A DNA stretch of 64,000 nucleotides, from positions 62,001-126,000 of the forward strand of contig JBFXDD010000002.1 of the NCBI GenBank assembly GCA_050181465.1. Reading direction: 5' to 3'. A program made the translations under genes and the position numbers. Under the pieces are notes generated by a model. It was not told the origin of the DNA. It did no database searches and worked only from the letters and a program-made list of their open reading frames with translations. Origin of the DNA: JACRLW01 sp050181465. GTDB taxonomy: Bacteria; Planctomycetota; UBA1135; UBA2386. Shown here piece by piece: positions 8,594-17,198 of the stretch; within the stretch, counting starts at the first letter, position 1; each line of letters begins with the position of its first letter.

Positions 8594-9871
8594 ATGCAGA
8601 ACCGCGAGCGCGGAGCCGCGCACGTCAACGTCTTCTTCTTCCTCGTCATGCTCGTCCTCTTCCTGGGCGCGCTAGGCTTTGCCTACGTCACGCTCGGTCA
8701 GAAGACCGAACTCGAGGAATCGGTCAAGACGGCCCGCGCCGAAAGGAGCGAAGCCGTCAAGAACCTGCTCATCTACAAGCACTACGCCGAGGACATCTCC
8801 GCGCAGATCGGCGAGTTGGGTGAGTACAAGCGTCCTGACTTCGACTACTCGACTTACGGCGATCCTGCACCGCTCCCGTCGGTGTCGGTCCCGGCGCGGG
8901 TGAAGACCGCGCTGAGCGAGTTCGCTCGTGCAGTCGGTGTCCCCGAGCAGACCGGCCTCGCGCCGGTGTTCGGCACCGTGATCCGCCGCGTTGAGGAGCT
9001 CAACAAGCAAGTCGACGGGAGCAAGAGCGTGCAGGACGGCATCCAGGCGCAGGTCGCCTCGCTGCAGAAGAGCGTGTCCGACTCCGGCGCTGCGGCCCGC
9101 GCGAGTGAGTCGGCCCTGAACCGCCAGCTCAACGACCGCACGACCGACTTCCAGGCGAACATCGTCGAGAAGGATCGCAAGCTCGCCGCGCAGAACGCCG
9201 AGTACGCCACGCTGCGCACCAAGATGGCCGACCAGGCCGTCGAGCACAGCAAGGTCGTCGCGCAGAAGAACAAGGAGATCGAGACCCTGCAGGCGCGCAT
9301 CGCGGCTGCCGCGGACAAGGTCAAGCTGCTCAACCCTGCGAACGAGCCAGATGGCGCGGTCATCGAGTCGTCGCAGGCTTCCGGGTTGGCGTGGATCAAC
9401 CTCGGCCGTCGCGACATGCTGCCCGTCGGCACGACCTTCCAGATCACCAAGCCGGTCACCGGTGAAGTGAAGGCGATGGCGGTGGTGCGTCGCATCGAGC
9501 AGACCCGCGCCGAGGTCCGCGTCTTCGACTTGGCCGATCGCTATGACCCGGTCATGGCCGGCGACCAGATCCGCAACGATCTCTACAGCCCGACCATGCG
9601 GCACAACATCTACCTGATGGGCCGCTTCAGCCAGCCGCTCACCAAGCCCGCGGTCACCGCGTTGCTCGAGAGCCTTGGCAACAAGGTGCACGATCGCATC
9701 AGCCCGGCCGTCGACCTCATCATCGTCGGTGGCGACATGATCAACGAGGAAGGCTCCGGCTTCACGCCGATCACCGAGACCGAGGAGTACAAGCTCGCGC
9801 AGAACCTGCGCATCGAGATGTCGCCGCTCTCGAAGGTTCGTCCCTTCCTGACCGTCAGCGAAGAGAACTGA
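8594..9871 (+). CDS. Membrane-anchored coiled-coil protein with C-terminal BRCT-like domain
   Basis: 425 residues from ATG 8594. One membrane helix (about residues 14-36) is followed by a long charged coiled coil (about 38-60 and 140-235), a beta-rich segment resembling an SH3/OB fold (about 250-330: INLGRRDMLPVGTTFQI) and a final domain (about 337-415). That domain has a BRCT-like pattern: NIYLMGRFSQPLT, ALLESLGNKVHDRIS, VDLIIVGGD. The topology puts everything after the helix outside the cytoplasm if the N-terminus is inside. No family is recognised for the whole protein. The C-terminal reading is pattern-based and needs a structure prediction. Two hairpins follow the stop. Confidence 0.75.
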   Translation: MQNRERGAAHVNVFFFLVMLVLFLGALGFAYVTLGQKTELEESVKTARAERSEAVKNLLIYKHYAEDISAQIGELGEYKRPDFDYSTYGDPAPLPSVSVPARVKTALSEFARAVGVPEQTGLAPVFGTVIRRVEELNKQVDGSKSVQDGIQAQVASLQKSVSDSGAAARASESALNRQLNDRTTDFQANIVEKDRKLAAQNAEYATLRTKMADQAVEHSKVVAQKNKEIETLQARIAAAADKVKLLNPANEPDGAVIESSQASGLAWINLGRRDMLPVGTTFQITKPVTGEVKAMAVVRRIEQTRAEVRVFDLADRYDPVMAGDQIRNDLYSPTMRHNIYLMGRFSQPLTKPAVTALLESLGNKVHDRISPAVDLIIVGGDMINEEGSGFTPITETEEYKLAQNLRIEMSPLSKVRPFLTVSEEN

Positions 9872-9925
9872 GCGCCGACGACGTGTGCGGGGCGACCCGC
9901 CTTGCGTTCGGGTCGCAGACTGAAG

Positions 9926-9954
9926 CACGGGCCGCGTGATGAACGCGGCCCGTG
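9926..9954 (+). terminator. GC-rich terminator hairpin before tatC
   Basis: CACGGGCCGCGT (9926-9937) pairs perfectly with ACGCGGCCCGTG (9943-9954) around the loop GATGA and is followed by TGCGTTT. A second hairpin (GCGACCCG ... CGGGTCGC, about 9893-9917) stands just upstream. Together they probably separate the upstream gene from tatC. Confidence 0.6.
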
Positions 9955-9959
9955 TGCGT

Positions 9960-9988
9960 TTGGAGGGGCCGCAGCATCGGGCTACAGT
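9960..9988 (+). promoter_or_regulatory. Candidate tatC-cinA promoter
   Basis: TTGGAG (9960-9965) and TACAGT (9983-9988) are 17 bp apart, directly after the terminator hairpin; the leader to ATG 10031 would be about 36 nt. Confidence 0.45.
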
Positions 9989-10030
9989 TCTCGCCCCGCG
10001 TTGGGATTACCCGCCGTGGCATCGCCGGCG

Positions 10031-11029
10031 ATGACGAGCACGAAGCCTTCCACCGACCGCGTTCCGACGACGACTGCGCCGCCGGCGGAGGACCTGCCGC
10101 GCATGGCGCTCGGCGATCACATCGACGAACTGCGTTCGCGATTGATCAAGTCGGTCCTGGCGCTTGTGATCGCGATGCTGGGGGTGCTGCCCTTCAAGGA
10201 CCAGATCACCGGGATCTACGTCCGCCCTTACGAGCAGGTGTGGATGAGCACCTACCAGGACTTCTTGGAAGTCCTCGATTCGCGGACCGTGAACGGTCAG
10301 GTCGACGACCCGCGACTCAAGGTCACCGCCGAGCTGCAGGCCGACGTCATCGACTTCCACAAGAAGTACCGTGCGAGCATCCTGGATGGCAGCTATCCGC
10401 CGGAGCACTTCCCGTTCATTCAGAGCAAGGGTGGGTTCGGTCTGCCGCGGACGCTCAAGGCGCTCGGCGGGATCGAGGACATGTGGGTCTACATGGCCGC
10501 AACGATCCTCTTCGCGCTCGCGCTCGCCGCGCCCGTCGTGATCTACCAGGTCTGGGCGTTCATCGCCGCGGGCCTCTACCAGCACGAACGGCGCATGGTG
10601 ATGTCGTCGCTGCCGTGGGCGTTCGTGTTGTTCGCTGCGGGCGTGCTGTTCGGTTACTTCCTCGCCGTACCGCTTGGCTTGTTCATGCTGATCCAGTTCA
10701 TGAACCCCTCATACGTCGATCCGAGTTTCTCCGTGCAGCAGTACTTCGGCTTGCTGCTGGTGATGACCGGCGCCTTGGGTGTGATCTTCCAGATGCCGCT
10801 CCTGATGGTCGTCATCAATCGAGTCGGAATCATCAGCCACGCAGGCTTTCGCAAGTACTGGCGCCACATCGTGGTGGGGATGTTCGTCGTCTCGGCGATC
10901 CTCACGCCGCCCGACGTCGTCACGCAGCTCTTGATGGCGATTCCGATGTCGATTCTCTACATCGTCGGTCTCGTGCTCACGTGGCACTTCGAACGACGCC
11001 GAGCCAAGGCCGCAGGGGTGACCGCGTGA
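10031..11029 (+). CDS. tatC: TatC, Sec-independent protein translocase subunit, with enlarged first periplasmic loop
   Basis: 332 residues from ATG 10031; typical TatC has about 250. The N-terminal MALGDHIDELRSRLIKSV is the conserved signal-peptide-binding start. After TM1 there is an insertion of roughly 90 residues (about 60-145, largely charged) before the conserved YQVWAFIAAGLYQHERR block, FAAGVLFGYF, GVIFQMPLLMV and ILTPPDVVTQLLMAIP. TatC with TatA recognises twin-arginine signals and exports folded cofactor proteins. A client with an SRRSFLKG signal is encoded at 46692-47303. The stop overlaps the cinA GTG by 4 bp. No tatA or tatB is next to it. Confidence 0.95.
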   Translation: MTSTKPSTDRVPTTTAPPAEDLPRMALGDHIDELRSRLIKSVLALVIAMLGVLPFKDQITGIYVRPYEQVWMSTYQDFLEVLDSRTVNGQVDDPRLKVTAELQADVIDFHKKYRASILDGSYPPEHFPFIQSKGGFGLPRTLKALGGIEDMWVYMAATILFALALAAPVVIYQVWAFIAAGLYQHERRMVMSSLPWAFVLFAAGVLFGYFLAVPLGLFMLIQFMNPSYVDPSFSVQQYFGLLLVMTGALGVIFQMPLLMVVINRVGIISHAGFRKYWRHIVVGMFVVSAILTPPDVVTQLLMAIPMSILYIVGLVLTWHFERRRAKAAGVTA

Positions 11030-12285
11030 CGGCGCCGCGACTCGAGATCCTGGCGATCGGCGATGAACTCGCTCACGGCAGTTGCATCGATACCAACTCG
11101 GCGCACATTGCGCGCGAGTGTGAGGCTTTGGGACTCGCCGCGCCGCGCTTCTCGATCGTGTGCGATGATCCGACCGAGATCGAAGCGGTGATGCGGGACG
11201 CTGTCGCGCGCGCCGACGTCGTGATCGCGACCGGCGGTCTCGGACCCACCGAGGACGATCGCAGTCGCCACGCGGCTGCGGCCGCCGCCGGTGTTCCGCT
11301 CGAGTTCGATGCCGCGGCGTGGGCGGAGATCGAGGCCTACTTCCGGGCGCGTGGCCGGGTTGCCCGCGACGACAATCGTCGCCAAGCACTGATGCCGCGC
11401 GGCGCCATCCGGCTGACCAACGACTGGGGTACCGCACCGGGAGTCGCACTGGCAATCGGGCGGGCCGAGTTGTTCCTCTTGCCCGGAGTGCCGAGCGAGA
11501 TGCGGCAAATGCTCACCCATTGCGTACTGCCGCGAGTGCGCGCGCGCCTGAGTGGGCGGCTGCGCCCCGTCGAATTCCGCCAGCTCGTGGTGGTGGGGCC
11601 GACCGAGGCGGCGCTCGGTCAGCGTCTCGCCGACCTGATGGCGGCGGACGCGGTCGTGAAGGTCGGCATCACCCCACACTTCGGCGTCCTCACGATCCGT
11701 GTCGCCGCGCACGGCACGGATCCGTCGAACGCGGCTGCGGCTGCGGACGCAGTCGCCACCGAGATCCGCTCGCGCCTCGGCGAGGATCTGATCTACGAAG
11801 GTGTCGACGACCTGCCGACCGCCCTCCTCAAGGAGGCCGCCGCGGCCGGCGTGCGCATCGCCACCGCGGAGTCCTGCACCGGAGGCCTGGTCGCGAAGTT
11901 CTTGACCGATCCGCCTGGTGCGTCCGCGATCTACTTGGGTGGCTACGTTGCGTATCACAACGACCGCAAGGTCACGGATCTCTCGGTGTCCTCGGCCCTG
12001 CTCCGCGACGAGGGCGCGGTGAGTGAAGCGGTTGCGGCAGCCATGGCCCGCGGCGCTGCCTCGCGCACCGGCGCCGAACTCGCGCTCGCCACGACGGGCA
12101 TCGCCGGCCCCGACGGCGGCACGGACACGAAGCCGGTCGGGACCGTGTGCTTCGCCATGGCGCACGCCGGGGACGTCGTCACCTGGACCCGCCGCTTCCC
12201 GGCGATCGGGCGCGAGTTCGTTCGCCATCGCGCCGCGTTCGATGTGCTTGCGGCCGCGATGCGCCGTGTCCGCGAGCACGGCTGA
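11026..12285 (+). CDS. cinA: CinA-like protein (MoCF domain plus nicotinamide mononucleotide deamidase)
   Basis: 419 residues from a GTG overlapping the tatC stop (GTGA). The N-terminal molybdopterin-binding-like domain has LEILAIGDEL and ATGGLGPTEDDRSR; the C-terminal domain (about 265-415) has IATAESCTGGLVAKFLTD, YLGGYVAYHNDRK and LATTGIAGPDGGT, the PncC/CinA amidohydrolase motifs. Known members deamidate NMN in pyridine nucleotide recycling, and some have ADP-ribose pyrophosphatase activity. Both domains are complete. It is cotranscribed with tatC; a 180-bp copy of the local inverted-repeat element follows its stop. Confidence 0.93.
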   Translation: MTAPRLEILAIGDELAHGSCIDTNSAHIARECEALGLAAPRFSIVCDDPTEIEAVMRDAVARADVVIATGGLGPTEDDRSRHAAAAAAGVPLEFDAAAWAEIEAYFRARGRVARDDNRRQALMPRGAIRLTNDWGTAPGVALAIGRAELFLLPGVPSEMRQMLTHCVLPRVRARLSGRLRPVEFRQLVVVGPTEAALGQRLADLMAADAVVKVGITPHFGVLTIRVAAHGTDPSNAAAAADAVATEIRSRLGEDLIYEGVDDLPTALLKEAAAAGVRIATAESCTGGLVAKFLTDPPGASAIYLGGYVAYHNDRKVTDLSVSSALLRDEGAVSEAVAAAMARGAASRTGAELALATTGIAGPDGGTDTKPVGTVCFAMAHAGDVVTWTRRFPAIGREFVRHRAAFDVLAAAMRRVREHG

Positions 12286-12303
12286 CCCTGGTGCACGTGC
12301 ACC

Positions 12304-12483
12304 AGCCCGGACGATTCGTGAACGCCTGCTGCGATCGCGGCCAGTCGCGCCCCGCGGCGTCGCTGCGTCGGCTCCTCCCTGACCGCATAGCTACGGCTTC
12401 GCTTCGGACGTCGACCGACCCAGCTCCTTCCTGGGCATCGACCTGCGTCGATCTCGCGACGACGTTCACGAGTAATCCGGGCT
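12304..12483 (+). repeat. 183-bp inverted-repeat element, copy 1 (orientation A)
   Basis: This is a diverged copy of the element best seen at 25301-25483. It keeps the terminal GCCCGG ... TTCGTGAACG and CGTTCACGA ... CCGGGC arms and the central GGCTCCTCCCTG block, but lost the first T and the final A. It starts 18 bp after the cinA stop. Confidence 0.85.
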
Positions 12484-12572
12484 GGAGCGCGGCGGCGGTG
12501 ACTGCCGAAAAAGTCTCGCACGCGAGGTCGGCCGCGCTACGCTGCTCGGCCCAACCTGGCGGCTAGTCCACT

Positions 12573-12642
12573 TCGGTATGGTGTAATTGGCAGCACAACG
12601 GATTCTGGTTCCGTTAGTCCTGGTTCGAGTCCAGGTACCGAA
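12573..12642 (+). tRNA. tRNA-Gln (anticodon CTG)
   Basis: The acceptor arms TCGGTAT (12573-12579) and GTACCGA (12635-12641) pair. The anticodon stem ACGGA/TCCGT holds the loop TTCTGGT with anticodon CTG at 12605-12607, and the T arm CTGGTTCGAGTCCAG is regular. The discriminator base is A and no CCA is encoded. It reads CAG codons. Confidence 0.95.
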
Positions 12643-12808
12643 ATCTGATCGGCCGTCTTCCCGCAGAGCGCTGCACGAACCAGGGTGCAGCAGCGGCGGG
12701 CTCGCCCCCTCGCTGGGATCGCCCTTCGCCGGGCTCGCCCGGTCGGGCAGGTGGTGAGCGGCTCATTCCGGGTGACTCCTCGCGGGCCACGCGGCGAGCG
12801 AACTGACT

Positions 12809-12877
12809 TCCCGATGGTGTAACGGCAGCACAGCTGGTTTTGGTCCAGCTAGTCCAGGTTCGAATCCTGGTCGGGAA
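12809..12877 (+). tRNA. tRNA-Gln (anticodon TTG)
   Basis: The acceptor arms TCCCGAT and GTCGGGA, the anticodon stem GCTGG/CCAGC with loop TTTTGGT (anticodon TTG at 12840-12842) and a normal T arm are all present; CCA is not encoded. It reads CAA. It lies 166 bp after the CTG isoacceptor, so the two cover both Gln codons. The antisense-strand rlmN-like gene ends inside it. Confidence 0.95.
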
Positions 12878-13970
12878 ACTCCGCCCGTCGGTCCAGTGGG
12901 CGGCGGGAACCGCGGGCGAGAGCCCGGTTGCCGAGTTGTCCGCACGCCGCCATCGCGGTCCGACCCTTGGTGATTCGACGCCGCACCGGCAAGCCGACCT
13001 GCCGCAGACGCTCGACGAAGCGAACGATCTCGCGCTCGGTCGGTGCGCGGGCGAGCGCCAGCGAGGTCGGGTTGTAGGGAATGACGTGAACCATGACTCG
13101 GCCGAGAGGTCGCGCGAAGTCCGCGATGCGTCGCGCATCGGCTTCGCTGTCGTTCACGCCGGGGAGCAAGCACACGTGAAGACCCAATTGCCAGTTGTCG
13201 CGAGGGCGCACGCTGCGCAGCGCGTCCTGCACTTCGGCGAGAGGCCAGCGTCGCGTGATCGGCATCCACTCGGCGCGCCGCTCGTCGTCGGCGATCGTCA
13301 GACTGAGTGAGAGGTTCACGCGGCCGACGCCGCGCTCACGGAGTCGGCGGATGCCGTCGGCGTGACCGGCCGTGCAGAGGGTGATGCGGTCGCGGCCGAA
13401 GCCGCCGGCGCTGCCGTCGCACAGCACGTCGATCGACTGCATCACCTGGTCGAAGTTGTCGAAGGGTTCGCCCATCCCCTGGAACACCAGGCTGCTCGGC
13501 CGCCAACGAAGTCGCGCGCGAGCGTACACGACCTGCGCCACGATCTCCGCGGCGCGCAGGTTGCGAAGTCGGCCCAACAGACCGGTCTCGCAGAATCGAC
13601 ACGCCATCGCGCAGCCGACCTGACTGCTCAAGCACTGCGCGGTGCGGCCGCGACCGAGATCGATCCTGACGGTCTCGATCTCGAGTCGATCCGCGGTCGC
13701 GAAGACTGCCTTCTGCGCGTCGTCGTCCGGTGTGCCGCGCGTCGCAACGTGCGTGAGGCCTGCGATCTCGAACTCGCTTGCCCACGCCGCGCACACCGCC
13801 GGCGAGGCGCCGAGGCGGGCTGGGTCGAAGCGTGCGTGCGCGTGGGCGTCGGCGTGAACGCCCGCCGCCAGCCCAGCGCCGCGCAACAGTCGCGCTCCGG
13901 CTCGTTCGATCAGCTCCGCACGGGTGAGGCCGAGCACATCGATTCGTTTCGTGGCGGGGGTCACGGACAC
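12849..13970 (-). CDS. RlmN-like radical SAM 23S rRNA (adenine-C2) methyltransferase
   Basis: About 373 residues. The radical SAM motif is CAMACRFC (CxxxCxxC), with GMGEPFDNFDQV, TLCTAGHADGI, LSLSLTIADDERR and the C-terminal ITKGRTAMAACGQLG that holds the methyl-carrying Cys of RlmN/Cfr. RlmN methylates A2503 of 23S rRNA and A37 of some tRNAs, including tRNA-Gln(TTG) in E. coli. Start choice is uncertain: GTG 13970 or TTG 13976, with no Shine-Dalgarno; GTG 13970 lies back to back with the likely start of the divergent rlmL-like gene. The last nine codons (FPDQDSNLD) and the stop come from the complement of the tRNA-Gln(TTG) gene. Confidence 0.88.
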   Translation of the reverse strand: MSVTPATKRIDVLGLTRAELIERAGARLLRGAGLAAGVHADAHAHARFDPARLGASPAVCAAWASEFEIAGLTHVATRGTPDDDAQKAVFATADRLEIETVRIDLGRGRTAQCLSSQVGCAMACRFCETGLLGRLRNLRAAEIVAQVVYARARLRWRPSSLVFQGMGEPFDNFDQVMQSIDVLCDGSAGGFGRDRITLCTAGHADGIRRLRERGVGRVNLSLSLTIADDERRAEWMPITRRWPLAEVQDALRSVRPRDNWQLGLHVCLLPGVNDSEADARRIADFARPLGRVMVHVIPYNPTSLALARAPTEREIVRFVERLRQVGLPVRRRITKGRTAMAACGQLGNRALARGSRRPLDRRAEFPDQDSNLD

Positions 13971-15179
13971 GTGCAAGTTCGGGCGTGGCCGCGCATCCTA
14001 CCCGGTCTGTCCGAATCCTCTCTCGACCTGTTCGTCGCGTGCTTGCCCGGTCTGGAACCCCTGGTGGCTGCGGAGTGTGCGGCCTTGCAAGTCTCGACTG
14101 CGCCGACGGACCCGGGTAGCGGCGGCGTCGCGGCGCGAGGGAATTCGGTCGACGTTCTGCGCCTGATGCGCTGGCTCTCGTGTGCCAGTCACGTGACCGT
14201 GCGAATCGCACGTTTCCGCGCCCGCCACTTCGCCGAGTTGGAGCGCCGATTGGCGGACGTCGACTGGTCGAGCTGGCTCGCCGCGGGCGTGCCCGTTGCC
14301 GTGCACGCGCGCGCGAAGCGATCCAAGCTCATTCACACCGGCGCTCTGGAGCAGCGACTGGGGCTCGCCATCTCGCGCTCGCATTCGCTTCGCGACGAGG
14401 AGGCGGCCGGCGAAGCGGTGACGATCCAACTTCGCATGTTCGAGGACATCGCCACTCTGTCGCTCGACGGTGGGGGACGGCCTCTGCACGAGCGAGGTTG
14501 GCGCCTGGAGACCGCGAAGGCGCCGCTGCGCGAGGACCTGGCTGCGGCGCTGTTGCTCGCCGGCGGCATCGAGGAACTGATCGGGACGGCGAGCGAAGCC
14601 TCGATCGTCGATCCGCTCTGCGGGTCGGGGACGATCGCAATCGAGGCAGCGGTGCGCTGCCGTGGCTTGGCGCCGGGGCGGCTGCGCACGTTCCCGATCG
14701 AGCGGTTGCCGCGATTCGCCGATGCGGCTCTCCGGTCGAGTGGGCTGCATGCCTCGCCGTACGGACCCGCGCACGCCGCGGTCACCATCTTCGCATCGGA
14801 CCGCGACGAAGGTGCGATCGCGATCGCCGCTCGCAACGCCGAGCGCGCGCAGGTCGCCGATGCGATCCGCTTCGAAGTCGCGCCGTTGTCGCGCGCACGG
14901 GCGTGGCGCGACGCTGCCGCGAAGGCGCTCGTGGTGAGCAATCCGCCCTACGGCGTACGGATCGGCAATCCCGCGGCACTCGGTCAGCTCTGGCAGAGCC
15001 TTGGTGCCCGCGTGCGCGAGCAAGCCGGCCGGCGGCTCTGCGTGCTCGCCGCGGATCGGCGGTCGGCCCTCCGCTGCGGCCTGCCGCTGAAGACCTCGTT
15101 CTTGACCACGCACGGCGGACTCAAGGTGCGCGCGCTCGTCGGCGCCGTCGAGTCGGTCGCCGGACCCCTCGGCGACTAG
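13971..15179 (+). CDS. RlmL-like 23S rRNA (guanine-N2) methyltransferase with THUMP domain
   Basis: About 402 residues if it starts at GTG 13971; the frame is open upstream, but that part is antisense to rlmN and unlike the family. It begins LDLFVACLPGLEPLVAAECAAL, the usual start of RlmL/Trm14-type enzymes. The THUMP region (about 60-150) follows, then the methyltransferase domain with IVDPLCGSGTIAIEAA (SAM motif I), FASDRDEGAIAIAARNAE and the catalytic VVSNPPYGVRIG (N-P-P-Y). It acts on 23S rRNA (G2445 in E. coli) or a related guanine. The final TAG is contributed by the inverted-repeat element that begins at 15177. Confidence 0.85.
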   Translation: MQVRAWPRILPGLSESSLDLFVACLPGLEPLVAAECAALQVSTAPTDPGSGGVAARGNSVDVLRLMRWLSCASHVTVRIARFRARHFAELERRLADVDWSSWLAAGVPVAVHARAKRSKLIHTGALEQRLGLAISRSHSLRDEEAAGEAVTIQLRMFEDIATLSLDGGGRPLHERGWRLETAKAPLREDLAAALLLAGGIEELIGTASEASIVDPLCGSGTIAIEAAVRCRGLAPGRLRTFPIERLPRFADAALRSSGLHASPYGPAHAAVTIFASDRDEGAIAIAARNAERAQVADAIRFEVAPLSRARAWRDAAAKALVVSNPPYGVRIGNPAALGQLWQSLGARVREQAGRRLCVLAADRRSALRCGLPLKTSFLTTHGGLKVRALVGAVESVAGPLGD

Positions 15180-15305
15180 CCCGGACTATTCGTGAAGCTC
15201 GTCGCGAGATCGACGCGGGTCGATGTCCAGGCAGGAGCCGACCCAGCGACGCCGCCGGGCGCGAGCTGCGGCGATCGCAGCAGACGTTCACGAAGAGTCC
15301 GGGCC
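15177..15305 (-). repeat. Inverted-repeat element, copy 2 (129 bp, orientation B, centre deleted)
   Basis: Both terminal arms are present (TAGCCCGGAC at the left, GTCCGGGCC at the right), but about 54 bp around the central palindrome are missing. Its first three bases are the stop codon of the rlmL-like gene. Confidence 0.85.
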
Positions 15306-15449
15306 AGGGGTGACGGTTGCGCGGAGGGGTGTCCGTGACGATTTCGCAACGCCCGTCCCGCCGCGACAGACGTCGCTGCTGTCGGCTCGCTTCCGCGCCC
15401 TCCAACGCGTATGCCTCGCCCTCCCCGTCCGAGCCAATCGAGGTCTCCC

Positions 15450-17198
15450 ATGCGAAGTCGATCCGTCCCTGTCGTCACGGCACTCGTCGCGAGTGCGTTT
15501 CTGTCTGCCTCGCTCCGTTCGCAGGTCGATGCCGATACTCTGGCGAAGATCCGGCACGAAGGGCTCGAGAACAGTCGTGCGATGGACATTCTCGACCGAC
15601 TCACGCACGAGATCGGCCATCGCCTGACCGGCTCGGACAACTTCACGCGCGCGTGCGAGTTCGCGCGCGCTGAGTTCGCGAGCTTCGGCATGACCGAGGT
15701 GCGGCTCGAACCGTGGGACACGTGGCCCATCACCTGGAACCGCGAACAGTGGATGGGGCGCATCACCGCTCCCGAGGCCTTCGACCTCCAGGTTGCCACG
15801 CCGGCATGGACCAACGGCACGAAGGGGCAGGTTCGCGGCGCGCTGATCGCGATGCCCGAGTCCACGGCGGCGATCGAGGAAACCCCCGATGCTTATCGCG
15901 GGAAGTTCGTGTTCGGCCGCATGCCGTCCGATCGTTCGCCGCAGTACCGCACGCTCATGGCCGCGGGCCATGCCGCCGGTGTGCTTGCGTTCCTCGAATC
16001 CTCGGCGGGGGATGCCGCAAATCCGAATCGCATCCGCGTCTTCGGGTCGCGGCCGTTCAGTCCGGAGATTCCGAATACGCCGCCGCACATCGTCATCCGT
16101 CGCGACCAGGCGCAGAAGATTCGCGAGATGATGGATGCGGGACAGGAACTGCTCGGCGAGTTCGAGATCCGCAATCGCTGGCGGCGGGAGCCGATCGAGC
16201 TGAACAACGTGATCGCCGAGATCGTGGGCACCGAGAAGCCCGACGAGTGCGTGATCGTCTCGGCGCACCTCGACTCCTGGCATCAGGCCACCGGCACCAC
16301 CGACAACGGTACCGGCGCGACGTCGACGCTCGAGGCCGCGCGCATCCTGATGGCGATCGGTGCCAGGCCCAAGCGCACGATCCGCTTCTGTCTGTGGGGC
16401 GGCGAGGAGCAGGGGCTGCTCGGTTCGCTGGCGTACACCACGAAGCATCGTGCGGAGATGGGGAAGGTGTCGGCCGTGTTCAACCACGACACCGGAACCA
16501 ACTGGGCGCACGGCTTGACCGTGACCCAGGCGATCGAGCCGCTGATCACGCCGATCCTGGCGCCGGTGATGGCGTTGCCGTCGCCCGACGATCCGCAGTC
16601 CGATGAACCGAGCTTCGTGCTGCGCTCGGCCGCGTCGATCGGCGGCCGCGGCGGCAGTGACGACGCCAGCTTCCTCCGTGCCGGTGTCCCCGCCTTCAAC
16701 TGGCAACTCGCCGGTCGCAGCGACTACTTCTCCCACACCTGGCACTCGCAGTGGGACACCTACGACGAGGCCATCCCCGAGTACATGCGCCACACGTCGA
16801 CGGTGATCGCGATGACCGTGCTCGGCGTGGCGAACCTGCCCGACCTGCTGCCGCGCGACGGCATCGGCTCCGGCGGCGGCAATCAGCCGCAGCGACCGCG
16901 CGGCAACATGCTCGGCAGTGCTTTGGGAATGGAGATGGATGCGGACAATCCCCTGCTGGTGAAGGCGATCACCGACGGGGGCGCCGGGAAGCAGGCGGGC
17001 TTCCAAGCCGGCGATGTCGTCGCCAAGGTCGGTGAGACCGCGGTCGGCGATGCGCGTGAACTCTCGCAGGCGGTGCGCGGTGCGCTGCGTGCGGAGGGCG
17101 CGACCAAGGTGGTCTTCGTCGTGAAGCGTGGGGCGGGAGAGGCGGCGAGCAGCGTTGCGATCGAGGTCCCGGTGGCCGCCTTCTCACGCCGAGAGTGA
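15450..17198 (+). CDS. Secreted M28-family zinc metallopeptidase with C-terminal PDZ domain
   Basis: 582 residues from ATG 15450, chosen over ATG 15411 because a GAGG sits about 9 nt upstream and a signal peptide follows at once (VPVVTALVASAFLSASLRSQ). The protease domain has the M28 zinc ligands in order: SAHLDSW, TDNGTGATSTLEAA, GGEEQGLLGS, a later HDTGTN and the closing HSQWDTYDEA. A PA-like inserted domain lies around residues 120-230. Residues about 485-580 form a PDZ domain (LVKAITDGGAGKQAGFQAGDVV). It probably trims peptides in the periplasm or outside the cell. It stands alone between a repeat copy and a 248-bp gap. Confidence 0.9.
   Translation: MRSRSVPVVTALVASAFLSASLRSQVDADTLAKIRHEGLENSRAMDILDRLTHEIGHRLTGSDNFTRACEFARAEFASFGMTEVRLEPWDTWPITWNREQWMGRITAPEAFDLQVATPAWTNGTKGQVRGALIAMPESTAAIEETPDAYRGKFVFGRMPSDRSPQYRTLMAAGHAAGVLAFLESSAGDAANPNRIRVFGSRPFSPEIPNTPPHIVIRRDQAQKIREMMDAGQELLGEFEIRNRWRREPIELNNVIAEIVGTEKPDECVIVSAHLDSWHQATGTTDNGTGATSTLEAARILMAIGARPKRTIRFCLWGGEEQGLLGSLAYTTKHRAEMGKVSAVFNHDTGTNWAHGLTVTQAIEPLITPILAPVMALPSPDDPQSDEPSFVLRSAASIGGRGGSDDASFLRAGVPAFNWQLAGRSDYFSHTWHSQWDTYDEAIPEYMRHTSTVIAMTVLGVANLPDLLPRDGIGSGGGNQPQRPRGNMLGSALGMEMDADNPLLVKAITDGGAGKQAGFQAGDVVAKVGETAVGDARELSQAVRGALRAEGATKVVFVVKRGAGEAASSVAIEVPVAAFSRRE

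Noticed and set aside
13362..13970. N-terminal extension of the rlmL-like gene by about 200 codons
   Set aside because: That stretch is the complement of the rlmN-like gene, has no domain and makes the protein far too long for the family.
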